Shown here: positions 1-12,262 of the stretch, in pieces | How positions within the stretch are numbered: the first letter of the stretch is position 1 | Layout: every line of letters begins with the position of its first letter | Assembly (NCBI RefSeq): GCF_001642475.1 | Contig: NW_019174028.1 | Location: 53,272-117,271, forward strand | Reading direction: 5' to 3' | DNA length: 64,000 nt | Source: Fonsecaea monophora | Lineage: Eukaryota > Ascomycota > Eurotiomycetes > Chaetothyriales > Herpotrichiellaceae | Made by a program: the position numbers and the translations under genes | The notes under the pieces: generated by a model | Seen by the model: the letters and a program-made list of their open reading frames with translations, nothing else | Database searches by the model: none | What the model was told of the DNA's origin: nothing

Positions 1-13
1 AATGGCCGAGAGA

Positions 14-62
14 CACTCTTCCCTCCTTCCTTTTCTCTTTTCTCTCTTTTTTCTTTTATAAA
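14..62 (+). promoter_or_regulatory. pyrimidine-rich promoter tract ending in a TATA box
   Basis: A stretch made almost wholly of C and T (about 14-56) runs into TATAAA at 57-62. A CT-rich block next to a TATA element is a common arrangement upstream of well-expressed fungal genes. It would serve the plus-strand gene starting at 448, leaving a 5' leader of roughly 350 nt. Promoter function is inferred. Confidence 0.45.
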
Positions 63-447
63 GGACGCGGGGCTTTTCCGGTTTCCTTTCTCTTTCTGTG
101 CCGAACTCTCTCTTGTCCCTCTTTGGATATCCTACACCTCTCTCTTACTCACTCACTTCCCCCATCCGTTGTGCATTGATTTCCTGGGGCGCGCAAAAGA
201 AACAGAAGTGAAAAAAGCCCTCATTACACATCAATTACAAGTACAGGCACTCAGGAGTGTGGCGCAGTCGCGGGGTCACAAGGACTCGCGCTTCACGTCC
301 TAGATTTCCCGACCACACAGCGCCATATACGTCTTTCTAGATACTGTATACAGCAGTTCTGAGCTCATTGACGCCATTCCAAAAAATACCGCTTCATCTG
401 TGCCTCGTACAAAAAAGGACCTTATTCCTGACAACAGTCACACCATC

Positions 448-1077
448 ATGTCCTCTCCTTCAACATCAGACGAGTCCCTCTCGCCCACCACCACCCGCTC
501 CTCCACAAAATCTAACATGAAGATCGCGATGCCGCCTCTCCCGTCGGCCTTTGTACACCCGAGTCCCGCGTACATTATCGCGCCGACGCCCTCGCCAACC
601 CAAAACCCGACCAACGCCTCCTGGCACTCACAGGCCCACCACCACCACCACATCCATATCGCGACGCCACACCCCCTGGCCGCCGCGACCAACTTCCTCG
701 ACAAGCACGTCCCGCTGTTCGCCAAGCATCACGCCGAGTTCTCGACCCAGCATGAGATTCGCACCGCTAAGCGCGAGGCCCGCCACAGTCTAGTAGAGTC
801 GCCCATCCCGGAGCTGGATGCCGAGCATATCGCCGCTGATGGAGGCGCTGTCGGTGCCGCCATCCACAGCGCGACGGCCATGGGCACTGCCGCCGCCCTG
901 GGCGAGGAGTCGCAACACGCCCTCGACCCGGCCGCCTGGAACGAGGTGCTGGCCAAGCGTGAGGCCGCCAGGCTGAGGTCTGGCTCCAACATGGTCCGGC
1001 CCGACGAGCGCTTCATGCACGATCTGGCCAGTGATTCCGAGTCCAAGAATTCGGGCTCGCCGGCCATCACGCCCTAA
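448..1077 (+). CDS. unrecognised small fungal protein, His-rich and Ala-rich
   Basis: A single-exon frame of 209 residues. I chose the ATG at 448 (context caccatcATG); the frame stays open upstream to a GTG at 400, but that is not a likely start. The N-terminal 60 residues are Ser/Thr/Pro-rich and look disordered. A His run follows (about residues 64-72), then a moderately hydrophobic segment around FLDKHVPLF, an Ala/Gly-rich stretch and an acidic Ser-rich tail. There is no signal peptide or clear membrane span. I do not recognise the family and assign no function. Codon use is GC-rich at third positions like its neighbours, and the frame follows a CT-rich TATA promoter, which favours a real gene. 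Confidence 0.6.
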   Translation: MSSPSTSDESLSPTTTRSSTKSNMKIAMPPLPSAFVHPSPAYIIAPTPSPTQNPTNASWHSQAHHHHHIHIATPHPLAAATNFLDKHVPLFAKHHAEFSTQHEIRTAKREARHSLVESPIPELDAEHIAADGGAVGAAIHSATAMGTAAALGEESQHALDPAAWNEVLAKREAARLRSGSNMVRPDERFMHDLASDSESKNSGSPAITP

Positions 1078-2259
1078 AAGGGGACGAACTTGGATTTCGA
1101 CTTGCATTTAGCTTACAAAGGGGAAGACTTCTCCTTTGTGGGGGATTTTTCTTTTTCGATTGAGCGTATACATACTTTTTGTTTGTTATAGCGCACCCCA
1201 GAACTATCGGGGAACGACATTACGTTTTGCAACTTTTCAAACGGCGTTTTTTCTCAAGGTTGACAATCGAGCAATTCACCAGTCGACCAAAAGACCCGAT
1301 CATTTCGACCTCGAATCTCAACGGACCGAGCTGGGCCGGTGGAACCAAGAGGTTTATTGGATGAAGGACTTTGCTTGACTCTCCCAAGTCGGACCATTCA
1401 TGGCTGGAAGCGAATGCCAGAGACAGAATGGGGGCTGGTGGGTGCCTGTGCATATCCAACCCGGCACCGATGATTTCACACTTTCCAATGACATGACAAG
1501 AGTGTGTTGGGGTTGACTTGAAATTGAGATGCGATGAGTCAAGATGAGATTAAGGGTTTTTTTTTGGCCCTGGGATATTATGATTTACGGGAATATATAC
1601 GACGACCATTTTTACGAGGACGACGAAGAGGAGAAAAAAAAAAGACCCGTGCTCGAAATCATCATGAAGCCCTTTTTTACTTTTACCCTCTCTTTCTCTT
1701 CTCCCTCCTTCTCTTGTTCCATTTTAGCCCACGGCGCATGAGACATGACACAAATGTGACCCAGAGCATCCATCATCACTTGCAAGAATTACCTCCCTTC
1801 ACCTACTTAAACAGACAGTACTGACACACGGGTAAAACGTCCCGTGTCCCTCATCCCATCTAACTATCTCCAGGTGCTCGGCGGGGATACACCATATATA
1901 TTCATTCGTCATCCATCGATGCGTATCCATTCATTCAATAAAGCGAGAAGAGAACAAGGTGTATGGAGTCTCCAGTCTTGTATACAAAATCTAATCTGCG
2001 AGGGCTGCGCTGGACACCCACCCTGGCTGGAAGGCTGGAAAGCTGGAACGAGCCGGATGGACCTGGGCAAAAATGGCTGAAGAACTGGAAACCAGAGCCC
2101 AAAGAGCATAAAATGAATGCCATTGTACTAGATATCATAACCTCATCCACTTCATTACAATCTTCATCGTGTATCCTAGTCACACAAATACCGTCCAACT
2201 TCTCCCCAGAAGTTTCTGACTAGGCAGTCTCACTTACACAGACTGCATGGTGACACAGT
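1078..2259. other. intergenic tract, no gene seen
   Basis: This lies between the 3' ends of two convergent genes and should hold both 3' untranslated regions. Only short unrelated frames occur. There are T-rich and A-rich runs (for example near 1558-1565 and 1634-1642). I see no RNA gene or repeat. Confidence 0.6.
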
Positions 2260-5200
2260 TCACGCCTCGGTCTCCACCACTCTATATCCCTCTTGGATCC
2301 TCCTCGTAATGTCCTCGTTCTTGTGCTGCAGTAACGACAGCGCGTAGGCTGTGTCGTCCCATTGTCGTTTATTCGCGCATCTGTTCAGGCGCGCTGCGAG
2401 TTTCTCTGCCAGGTTTTTCGCGTGTTTGTCCTATTTGGCACATCGTGTTAGTCGAGAGTGGCTCCGTCGTTGAAAAGCTGGGGGCGCAGGCACAACATAA
2501 CAAAAGACATACCTTCTCAATGAATCCACACAAGAATTTCAAAATCCTCTTGACTGCTTCCTCTTCCATGACTCCGCCCTCCAACGGCCCCTCTTGAGTG
2601 AGCACACTGAACATGTCGACAAATTGATTGTAGACGGCATTGTCCTTGGTGGCCAGTTCCGTAAAGAACATGCGCGCCAGATCTGCAATCTTCTTGTCCC
2701 CATCTTCCAGACACTTGGCCATTTCTCCCAGTTGACCTTTCACCTTGACCTGCCCTGCCAAGATGAGGAAGGTCAATGTCATCAGACACGTTCGCTTCAC
2801 ACTTTCGTCGGCGTCGTTCAGCCGTCGGTAGAGGAAATCGGTGTTCTCATCAATGAGATGGTTGAAGCACACCGCCATGTCGCCCAGCGCAATCACCGCG
2901 TTGGAGCGGACGATAGGATCGTTGGATCGTTCCAGAATGGTAATCAGGAGAGGCAAGTTCTTCTCGCAGTACTCACTGCTCACACACATGAGCTTGGCCA
3001 GACACAGCGTCGCCTGAGCTTGGAGATTTCGATCCTTGTACGCAGTATTGTTCGCGCAGATTTCTGTCACCAGCGGCCCAAAGTTTGCAAGCAGCGAATG
3101 TGGACCATATAGCAGCTCCCGTTCCCTTATGTGCGCAATGGCTTCGGTGAAATCATCTTCGGTCGTACCCCCAATCAGGTCGAGCTCGTCCCTTTCTTCC
3201 TCTTTCTGCTTCTCCGCCAGGACCTCTTCTGCCGCAGTCCTTTTCCGCTGACGTGGGGTAGGGCCTGATGACTTGTCAAGGGGAGAGTTGGCCTCTTGCT
3301 TGTTTTTCTCTTGGTCCTGCTTCCGTCGCTTAAAGTCGAGTTCACATAACTCGAGATGCACGATTTGTTTGATGGCAATGTGGCCGACGGCGAACAACAG
3401 CTGTGACAATGCAATAGATGGCTTCTCCTGCTTAGTCTCTACCGGTTCAGGCTCGTGTGGTTCGGTCTCTGGGTTGGTGACTGGCTCTTCCCCGTCAATG
3501 TCCATTGCATCGGGCTCTGGAGAAGACGACCTCGATAACGACGGCAAGTCTTTCGTCTGCTGAAAGACAAGCCGAGTCTTCTGTCTCAGCACTTCAGAAC
3601 ATAGGACATCTGGATGATCCGAAAGGACGTAAATGGCGCTAATGGCCTGTTCCGCCATCCCATACCAGTCTTTGCTTGCCGACGTGGTCAGGAGAATTGA
3701 TGCGAGCATACGAAGAACTTCATGGTTGTTGGACATCTTCGAAAGACCCGTTGGGGCGGTCTTCTCTTGCACCTTCTTTGTGGTGGGTATCATGCGTCGA
3801 AGGGCAACGCAAGTGAATTTGGCGAGCACAAAATCAGTCCGGCCCAGCTGTCCAAGGCCGACTCGCAACATCGTGTCAAGTTCCTTCACCACAACCTCCG
3901 GGCTCGCCAGAGCAATCATGCCGAGGACGATGATGGCACCTCTCCTCTGTGCCTTGGAGATTTCCTTGTTGACGCCATACACCTGCCACAATTTGGCAAT
4001 CACTAACTCCGAAATGTGGCCAGCCTTGAACATAGTGCTCAGCAGCTGTTCTAGCGAGGTCAATTCTGCAGGTGTTGCCCCGAATGTCAAGCTGATCATA
4101 TTTCGAGCGACGAAATTGGCGGCGTCGTTGGCGCTGAACATATCAGGGGCGTCAAAGAAGAGACTCTTGTAGTTGTCGATCAGATGGTTCTGGACACCTT
4201 TGCCCTCATCACTGTTCCCCTTGGTCCAGATCAGCCGCATCATTCGACGGATACCCTTTCGTGCTGTCTCGACCTTGAACGCATCAATCGTCACAAAGAA
4301 GTCCATCACATCGATGACTTCGGTCTTGTTGGGCGACGACAACAACTGAACCGCGATTTCCGAAGCGTCGTGAATGGTCTCGATGAATCTGAGTGCCTCG
4401 AGATAATATTTTCGGGTCAGTTGTAGTTTGCCAACCAATTCAGACGTCGCAGCGTCTTCCTGTGCCTTCTTGACCGCGGCAATCTGCTCCTCCTCAGTTA
4501 ACTCCTTTGGCTCCTCCACCGCCTGGGTTGCATCATCGAGAAGTTCTTGGTCAACCTGCTCTTCCCCCGCTGCTGTCCGTGCCACTCCTGGTGAGTCCGG
4601 TGGCGGCTTCAACGCGTCCAATTGTGATTCTACTGCCTCGAGTCTTTCTATCCACTCCTTTTGCGAAAGCTGTCCACCGTGCATCAGGCTGAACGGGTGC
4701 GAAGAAACCAGCTTTCTCAAAAGTTTGATAGCGTTCCGCCGTACATTACTGCTTTTGTCTTGGAGGCTCTGCATGGCAAGTTCGGCAGCATTCTGTCTCC
4801 TCTTAGGAAACTTCTGCTCCAGATCACATATCTTGGTGAGGACTTGCATTGCTCGCACTCGGCAGAAAGGTGCTGTGTCGAGAAATCGTTGTTCCAAGGT
4901 GTCGAAAAATGCATTGATTTGTATTTTGGTGGTTTCACTTTTCTCCTCTTGTCTGCTGAGATCTGCGAGCAGATTCCCGCAGACCTCGATCACCGCACAT
5001 CGTAAGGTGTGTGCCTCACTGTCAAGGAATTTCGCGAGCAAGCCCATTTCCTTGATGACGAGCCTAGGCTCGAGCTCTGAAAGTTTGATGATAAAGGCAG
5101 AAACCGACTTGGGACCTTTGTTGTCGTTCTGGCTGAACTCCTTTGCCGCCAACTCTCTGAGAATCTCGGCAGATAGCTGAGGGTAGTCGTACTGTTCCGA

Positions 5201-6092
5201 GAGGATGTGGAGAAACTCGGCCATGGGCTCTGATAAATGTTCAAAGTATGTGAGATTCTGGACAATCGAAGTCTGTGCCCCAAGAGCATGACCATGATGC
5301 TTCACGGCAACGCAGAGCACTTTGAAGCAAAACATGCGGACAGCTGTAATCTTGACTCTGGCTTCGCTTTCCATTATCATGTAAACGGATCTCGTAAACA
5401 GATTGATGAATGTGTCGCGATCAGAGGTTGTCTGGAAGATGCGATTCAGCTTGAGCTTCATCACTCGACACATAACATCCATTGCACTCTGGATCTGGCT
5501 GGAAGAATCCCAGGCATTGTCTTTGGTAGCCGACTTTGATTTTGCCCCCTTCCCACCTCTTCTTGCCGGCGCCGCGCTGGACTTCTCCTGTGCTTTTGCT
5601 TCGACCGCGGATATGGACCACTGAAGAAGGAATGCGTACATTTCCAGCAGACGTTTGTGCTGCGGCAGTGTTTCTTGTTCGTCATTTTCGATATCGTGGT
5701 TTGCGACGTCCGCGGTGGTCGACAGTCCGGAAACAATCAAATTGAGAATCTTGCCCAGGGTTTGCGTGGATAGGACGGATGAGTGCCTGCATATGCGAAA
5801 TAGTTCAGCCAAAAGCGCAGATACTCGGTGAAGAGAAGGGGAAGTAGGATGCTCACTTTAACAGAAACTGTAAGGTATCGAATGTCGAGCTTCTGAGAAG
5901 CCCTTCTGGGTTTTCCGTAATCAGATCTATCACCGAATCCAACACATTGTCCACCAGCCCTGGTGAAAGACTCTCGGGGTCATTTTCGCAGTCGATCAAT
6001 TCTGAACTCGCTTCAGGCGTGGCGATGGTCGTCACATCGCTAAGGTAAAGCTTCAAAGACTCATTGATATCGAAACCGACTTGGTCCTCCAT
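2260..6092 (-). CDS. cnd1: condensin complex HEAT-repeat subunit 1 (Cnd1/Ycs4, CAP-D2)
   Basis: The non-SMC HEAT subunit of condensin, needed for mitotic chromosome compaction in the nucleus. My model is complement(join(2260..2430, 2513..5786, 5857..6092)), 1226 residues, typical for the family. Exon 1 starts at the ATG at 6092 (MEDQVGF). The introns are 70 nt and 82 nt with GTGAGC/CAG and GTATGT/TAG ends. Without the second splice the frame would run into a non-homologous tail; with it the protein ends in a conserved-looking KNLAEKL...RQWDDTAYALSLL segment. The N-terminal Cnd1_N region covers about residues 60-250. The most conserved block, with repeated HEAT helices (CLAKLMCVSSEYC, NAVIALGDMA), spans about 975-1165. 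An acidic linker around 850-930 is probably disordered. It is head to head with the Cdc7-type kinase over 303 bp. Family assignment is secure; exon borders are inferred. Confidence 0.95.
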
Positions 6093-6395
6093 GGTTGCTG
6101 CGATCAATGGTTGAGATATGAAGACCTTGTTAACTCGAGCGCATGTGTTTTGTTGACGTTGGCGGGTCGTGGTCAACGTTGTGGGACATTCACAGAAGCA
6201 TTACAGCGGTGGCCACAAGCTTTGCAATGATCAGGCTGCTACTCCGTCAGCGTCAATAACAACAAAGTCTGAACCAAAGACTGAATGCGACCAGGTTTGC
6301 GACCATCCGACCGTTTGTTGGCTTCGCGATAAGATTTATTGACGAATTTCCTAATCAGCGCTGGCGGATATGCCCCACATACAAACACAAGCACC
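6093..6395. promoter_or_regulatory. shared divergent promoter, cnd1 / cdc7
   Basis: A 303-bp gap between the start codons of the condensin subunit (minus) and the Cdc7-type kinase (plus). It must hold both core promoters. I saw no MCB box (ACGCGT) inside it; the only nearby ACGCGT lies within the kinase coding sequence at about 6568. Confidence 0.6.
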
Positions 6396-8133
6396 ATGAA
6401 ATTAGCGAAGACTGCCAGAGGCGTTCTTAAAAGCCTACAGGCAAAACAGACCATTCTACTGTCTACAAAGGTGCCCAAGGCATTCCTGTCGCGTTACCAT
6501 GTCTTGTTAAGCGATTCCGGGTTGGGAGACACGCCTGAGAAGGAAGCTGAACGCGAGTCTGAGTCCACGCGTCATCGGGAGAAGGCACGGCGGCCCGCAG
6601 CAGGGATCCCAGGGAAAGAAGTGAGAGAGAGTCCCGAGCAACCTAACATGGGCCACACTTCAATTGCCATCCACGAGGATGCACCAGAACACCTTCGTGG
6701 TGGTGAAGGAGACGTGGACAATATGGCTCAGTTCGAGGCAGAAGAAGAGGACTCTGTCGCGGAATCCGTGTCAGATTCAGAGAGCGATGAGGACGATGTC
6801 GACGAGAGTGTAGTCGATGACATGCGCCGACTCGAGGAAAGCTTCAAAGGCATCTCCCAGAAGTACCGACTGATCAACCGCATTGGCGAAGGTATTGACA
6901 TCTCCTTCAGCCACGCTGGCCCGTGCGTCCACTGACCTCTACATCGCAGGCACGTTCTCTACCGTCTACAAGGCTGAAGCACTACCTCAGCCGGACGAGT
7001 TAGACCAGGAAAACGAAGACCCTACAAACGAATCCTATTCCGAGATGCCCCCTTCAAAGAGGCGGAAAACAAGCGTTGCATCAAGCACGGTCAACGGATC
7101 ACGAAAGAAGGGTCTGATTGTCGCGTTGAAGAAGATCTATGTGACATCTTCACCTCACCGCATCATGAATGAGCTCGAGCTTTTATACGAACTACGCCAC
7201 TCCCCATACATCTGTCCACTGTTGACAGCTTTCCGCCACCTCGACCAGGTCGTTGCGGTACTTCCATACTTTAGGCACCTCGATTTTCGCCTGTACTATC
7301 GCGACTTCCTTATCAATGACATGCGGCATTACTTTCGTTGTCTCTTCAACGGTCTAGCCCATGTGCACAAAGCGGGAATCCTACATCGCGACATCAAGCC
7401 CACCAATTTCCTCTACGACCACTCGAGGCGGCAGGGTGTTCTGGTCGACTTTGGGCTGGCTGAGAGGCAAGGAACCGACTGGCAACCATGTCTCTGTACT
7501 GAGTCCAGGGAGAGAAGAAGAGAAAAATTTGTCAATTCATATGCGGTGCAGGTTATGCAGTCGTCGCCTGAAAAGATGTCGACCGGCTTCCCCAAGAATG
7601 ACAGCCGACCATCTCGGAGAGCAAACAGAGCAGGGACCCGGGGTTTTCGAGCACCCGAAGTTTTGTTGAAATGCACCTCCCAAACCACCAAAATCGATAT
7701 TTGGTCAGCTGGAGTGATCCTCCTCACCCTTCTGGCACGACGATTTCCCTTCTTCAACAGCGCTGATGACGTCGATGCCATGATTGAGATGGCTTCTATA
7801 TTCGGCCGGAAGAAGATGCAAGCTGTTGCAGCAATGCATGGCCAGGTCTTGGAAACCAACATCGAGACCATTGGCGAACGTGGCTTCTCTTTTGAAAAGA
7901 TCATTATCTGGGCCAGTTGCCGTGAGAAAGAGCAGGACAGCCTTCGGCCGGGAGAAGCTCAAGCAGTGGCATTTCTGCACGGACTTCTCGAACTTGACGC
8001 TGGGAAACGAATGACGGCAAGGGAGGCGTTGCAGCACGAATTCCTTACGGCGCCTGTTGAGGATGAAGAGGAACGAGCTGAGAGAGAAGCTCAAGAAGCA
8101 TTCGACGAAGAGGCGAGAGCAGCACGTCGGTGA
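6396..8133 (+). CDS. cdc7: Cdc7/Hsk1-type serine/threonine kinase
   Basis: The catalytic subunit of the Dbf4-dependent kinase, which phosphorylates the MCM helicase to fire replication origins. The model is join(6396..6891, 6950..8133), 559 residues. The 58-nt intron splits the glycine loop, which reads GEGTFSTVYKAE after splicing (about residues 164-175). The start is the first ATG of the frame, in a good context (gcaccATG). Also visible are the catalytic loop HRDIKPTNFLY (about 311), DFGLAE (about 332), a charged insert between DFG and the APE-like RAPEVL segment, and IDIWSAGVILL. Kinase inserts of this sort are characteristic of Cdc7 kinases. An acidic Ser/Asp-rich stretch (about residues 115-150) precedes the kinase domain. 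The N-terminal 110 residues are less certain; an unrecognised upstream exon is possible. Confidence 0.92.
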
Positions 8134-8824
8134 TTTTGATGCGTGAATGATGGCACAGGCTCTACCTCTGGCTTTGCCCCGAGATGTGTTTGTTGAATGC
8201 AACGCTGGCGAATGGGTTGGAGCTTTGTATTGCTAGCATCTTATACCCCCACGGCAAGGGCACGGCACAGCATTGCTTCGTTTGTTGAGTTATTGGCATG
8301 GCTAAAGGGGGCCTTCTTGGAGTCGGTGCAGAGGCGATATGCAAAGAGAAAACGTGCTCGAGCGTCTAAAGGTACATCACGACAACCCATAAAAATGTTT
8401 TGTTTGATATAAAGGCTGCTACTTGGAGGCACGGATACATATTTATAAGGGGCGTTTACTTTGACCTCTTCTATTCTGATGTTGTTCCCCAGTCAATCGA
8501 GGGGCGCGTGGCTCGTACAATAGATCCGGGATATACATAGTCAAAGTCATTCACGACTGGGCGAATGAGACGACGATGGGATCCTCCAACGATGGAATAG
8601 AAGTGCGCGTCGAGATCACGAGACTGAACCAGAGGGGGTCGTGGCAAGGCTGTTGCAGGCAAGGCTGCCAGATGCTTGTGCTTCTGCTCGTTGCTTGGTC
8701 CGTGGAGACGGATTTTCCCGTCGCCGACATCGTTCGTCATTCATTCATCACTATTGCTATATGGGTTGATTCTCGCAAAAAGAAAAAAGGTGGTTTCCCT
8801 GCAACTTCATCTCATGCCATTATT
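8134..8824. other. intergenic tract, no gene seen
   Basis: It separates the kinase 3' end from the next plus-strand gene. Only short overlapping frames occur. The last part just before 8825 should carry the promoter and leader of the HAD hydrolase gene. Confidence 0.55.
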
Positions 8825-10159
8825 ATGAGTGCGACGCCTTCCTCGAAATCCCTCACATGTTTGGCGCCGTCGATAGGGTCCCGTGGATCAGCTTGTCGTC
8901 TCCTCCATCTTCGCTGTCGCACTGATCACCTTGTCCAGCGGCAATTCTCTTCCTCAACCTCAACGTCAACCTCGACTGCTGCATCGAGACCTTATTCTGC
9001 TCGGTATCGTCCCTTACCACTGATCCCTGCTCCGCGATCAAGGATACCGCGTACTCCAGGGAAAATGTCAACATCAACGGCTCTATCAGGCTCGGCCGCA
9101 GCCTCGACCAGCGCACAGGCGACGGCGCGCCGGCGAGAACCAAAGCGGTTTGCGCCGCTCAATCCCCACGCTGAGACGGGGCACGACCTGCCAAAGCTGC
9201 AGGGCATCATTTTTGACATGGACGGGACGTTGTGGTGCGTATCTACCCACCCACTCGAGTGACTCATTCGTTGGATTTACTCGTGTCTGTTCAATTGCGC
9301 TTTGTGCTCTGCGAACGTGAGTCCTGACCGAGAATTCTACACCACCAGTCTTCCTCAGAATTACATGTTCCGTGAGATGCGAGAGGCGCTGGGAATACCC
9401 AGGTCTGTCGACATTCTCGATCACATCCGCACGCTCTCCAATGAGCCCGACGTCCCGGTCGCCAGCAGTGACGGTGGAGCAGATTCAGAGTCGACAAGAC
9501 CGCATCCTCACTCGACGATCAACCCCTTTCAGCTTCCTTCTGAAGACATGCTGTCTCCCTACAGCGACAAGATTCCCGATCCGCCCCCTTTATCGCCCCA
9601 GGCTCGCGCGGTCGCCAAGGTCCAAGCCATTGAGCGCAACGCCATGTCCTCACAACGTCCGCAGCCCGGCCTGCAGGCACTCATGGACTACCTCACCAAG
9701 CGAGGCGTGAGAAAGGCACTCTGCACGAGGAATTTCCCGGCCCCCGTGCATCATCTGCTGAGCAATCACCTACCTGAGCATGTGTTTGAGCCCATCATCA
9801 CCAGGGAGTCTGAGGGCGTGGAACCGAAGCCCAGCCCGGAAGGGTTGTGGATGATTGCTCAGGCCTGGGGTCTGGATAGAGAAATTGAGGTTGGCCAAGT
9901 CCAAGGATCAGTCGAGGCAGCTGATGGGTTTGATCCCCTGGAACTGGCTAGGAGATATCTGGGTTCCGGCTTGATCATGGTCGGTGATAGCATAGACGAC
10001 ATGGCAGCAGGTTGGAGAGCTGGCGCGGCCACGGTGTTATTGGCTCAAGATGAGAACCAGGAATTAGTTAAGCACGAGTATACGGGTCTCAGCATCAGAC
10101 GCCTTGATGAACTTATAGACATCCTAGAGAATGGGTTTGCGGAAAACGCACAGACATAG
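8825..10159 (+). CDS. HAD-superfamily hydrolase with putative mitochondrial leader
   Basis: A haloacid dehalogenase-fold phosphatase-like enzyme; the substrate cannot be read from sequence. The model is join(8825..9234, 9349..10159), 406 residues, with a 114-nt intron. Splicing yields DMDGTLCLPQNYMF, restoring the frame just after motif I. HAD motif I is IFDMDGTL (about residues 129-136), with both aspartates. Motif II is probably ALCTRN (about 258). A conserved-type lysine occurs in VEPKPSPEG, and motif IV is VGDSIDDM (about 347). The first 80 residues are basic and Ser-rich with QRQFSSS, resembling a cleavable mitochondrial presequence. A second in-frame ATG at 9065 would remove this leader. 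The 60-residue Pro/Ser-rich stretch at about 155-220 looks like a disordered cap insertion. Confidence 0.85.
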
Positions 10160-12210
10160 ATCGCGAGAGTTGTGATCCCATTGGTGGAGGTGCTTGTGGG
10201 AACGAATACTGAGGTACCTACAATCCGCTACGCTCGTAGCTCCGCAAAGCTGGTATGCACAGTGCACAGGGTGGTCCAAGCGTATCGAACGGATTTTGTG
10301 ATGTCGGGCATGAACAGCTGTCTGTGAAGACGAGTAGAAAATTCCGGTAGGATTCCAGCGTGACACAACATCTATTTTATTCAGAGTCGCATATCGCCTT
10401 ACCGAAACGATGTCCCCGTCGCTCCTGTGATGCCCTCTGTCACACCTGGAAGCCCGCATTGTGTGTGAGTGAGAGGCTTCAGCGTAAGGACTCAGAGGAG
10501 TAAACAGGGCACGTGGCAAAGAACACCAGCCTACTCGGTACAATGTTGCCCTGTTTGAAACAAGGTAACACAGTCGCCAGCATCCGTAGCGCAACGCATT
10601 CAGGTCACTCGCACTTACGAGCATAACGTGCATGAATGATGGAGTGGAACAGCGCAATCCATTGGCAGGATGGTGGCCGATGTGTTGGCAAGTCCAAAGA
10701 GTGTCGCTCGACTGCGACCTGGAAAGTGACGAATGGAAAGGTGGTATGAGGGTGCTGCAAGCCTGAAACTGTTTGTCACAAGTGGTCGCCCGTACAACCG
10801 AAAAGATTGTTATCCTAGGAGCCTCTAACATCATGAGAATCAAGCTGTGGGCGTTGGGTGGAGCCAACGGCGGTAAAGGCCCGTCGAGTGTGGCTGACCC
10901 ATTCATTTGGCCATTTGGCCAGCCAACCGCTTCCTCGGATTTCCCTTCGCTTTCTTTTTCTGGTCCTTCTGTTCAGAGTTCTTGGTTTGCCTTCATGCTC
11001 TTCCGTTTCCGGCCACATTTCCAGGCGGTCAACAACCCAGCAGAGAGGAGAGAGGAATGGGTGGCGGCATCAACAGGTGACTTTGCAGCTATGCATGCAT
11101 AGGGCATTGGCCAATGGACAGGTGAGTGAGCGAGAAACCGCTGTCGATGGAAGGCTATTACCTACGCTAGCTGTGCGGTTCGCGGAGGGGGAAACCTGAT
11201 ATTCCTGGCGCAAGGTCTTTGTAGATCTGTGTGAGTGTGCTTCAGTGGCCTGTTCTCTGTCTGGATGCATGACGTTCGACCCTAAATGGCCCCCTTGTGA
11301 GCAACCATGGCTGCAACAATAAGCATAACTGAAAAGCAGGGGGCAGACCTTCTGGGTTGGCCCATCTCCCTTTTGATACTCCGGTGGGCACAGAATACGG
11401 AGTCTTGGACCAGTCAACGAGACCCAGGTGTTCGTTCCCGGGGAATTTTTATCAGGATGGCTAGGCGGATAGTGGTGGAGCAGCGGAAGTGAGCGTGAAG
11501 GAAAGGTCCATGCCTTGGGCGGTGAACCAATAACGGTGGCAGGAGCCTTGGTGGCGTGTGCTTTCAATCCTGACTGGTCGGGGACGGGCCTGTTGAACAC
11601 TGTTTTCTTTAGCGACACACACCCGGGAAAAAAAGGTCCGGAGACTGATTGGGGCCTAATAGGCTCGCCGTAGCCAGACTCTCTAAGCACTTGGCGACCT
11701 AGCACGCCTAGGTACCCTCCGCGTCCCCCGATCCATCTCACCTGCAACTAAGTACGTAGTGCTGCGCTGCGCAGCATCGCTCTCTGGCAGCTTTCAGCCC
11801 AAACCCACCGCCTCTGCTTCCACCTTTCCTCGTTGTGCTTTGCCATTCTAGCGATTGTTGTTTTGCCAAACAGTGATGATACTTTTGAGCGTTGCCAACC
11901 TCGTTCTGTCTCAAATTGATGGAAACCTGAAAACTTCCCGTTGAGAATCTGTCGTGTCACCACCGTTACCTGCGGTCTCCGCACTACGACCTTTACCCAG
12001 CCTCACAATTATTCGCCTGCGACCAAAATTCAACTACACCACTATCCTTTGTTCCGTGCCTTCGCTCTCCGGCGATCGTTTGGCGGTTAGACGAAGATCG
12101 CATTCGCCGCCATCGACGCTGGCCCCAACAAGAGCCGGCAGAATAACTTCGAAATCCTCACTTTTAAACGACACCAAAAAAAACTTCACCACGAAGCTCG
12201 TCCACCAACC
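10160..12210. other. 2-kb intergenic tract, probably a long promoter and leader
   Basis: No gene is recognised. Two fairly long minus-strand frames (10124-10906 and 11070-11747) look like chance: they resemble no family and lack splice or composition support. The last part (about 11950-12210) is C-rich and T-rich and probably belongs to the leader of the large plus-strand gene downstream. Confidence 0.5.
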
Positions 12211-12243
12211 ATGACCGCTCCAAGGTTATTTACAAGATCATAA
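12211..12243 (+). promoter_or_regulatory. upstream ORF 1 of the large Ser-rich gene
   Basis: An ATG in fair context (caaccATGacc) opens a 10-codon frame ending in TAA, 79 nt before the main ATG. It would be translated first if the transcript starts upstream. Regulatory effect is inferred. Confidence 0.4.
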
Positions 12244-12262
12244 CAAGGACACCGAAGGGCAC

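Noticed and set aside
258..275. tRNA A-box-like sequence TGGCGCAGTCG
   Set aside because: No B box (GGTTCRA) follows at tRNA distance and no cloverleaf can be drawn.
10124..10906. 260-codon minus-strand frame overlapping the HAD hydrolase 3' end
   Set aside because: Its composition (many Cys, His, Ser and Arg) looks like a chance frame. It overlaps a confident gene, matches no family I know, and has no splice support.
11070..11747. 225-codon minus-strand frame in the long intergenic tract
   Set aside because: No domain, no family resemblance, and no good start context. Treated as chance.
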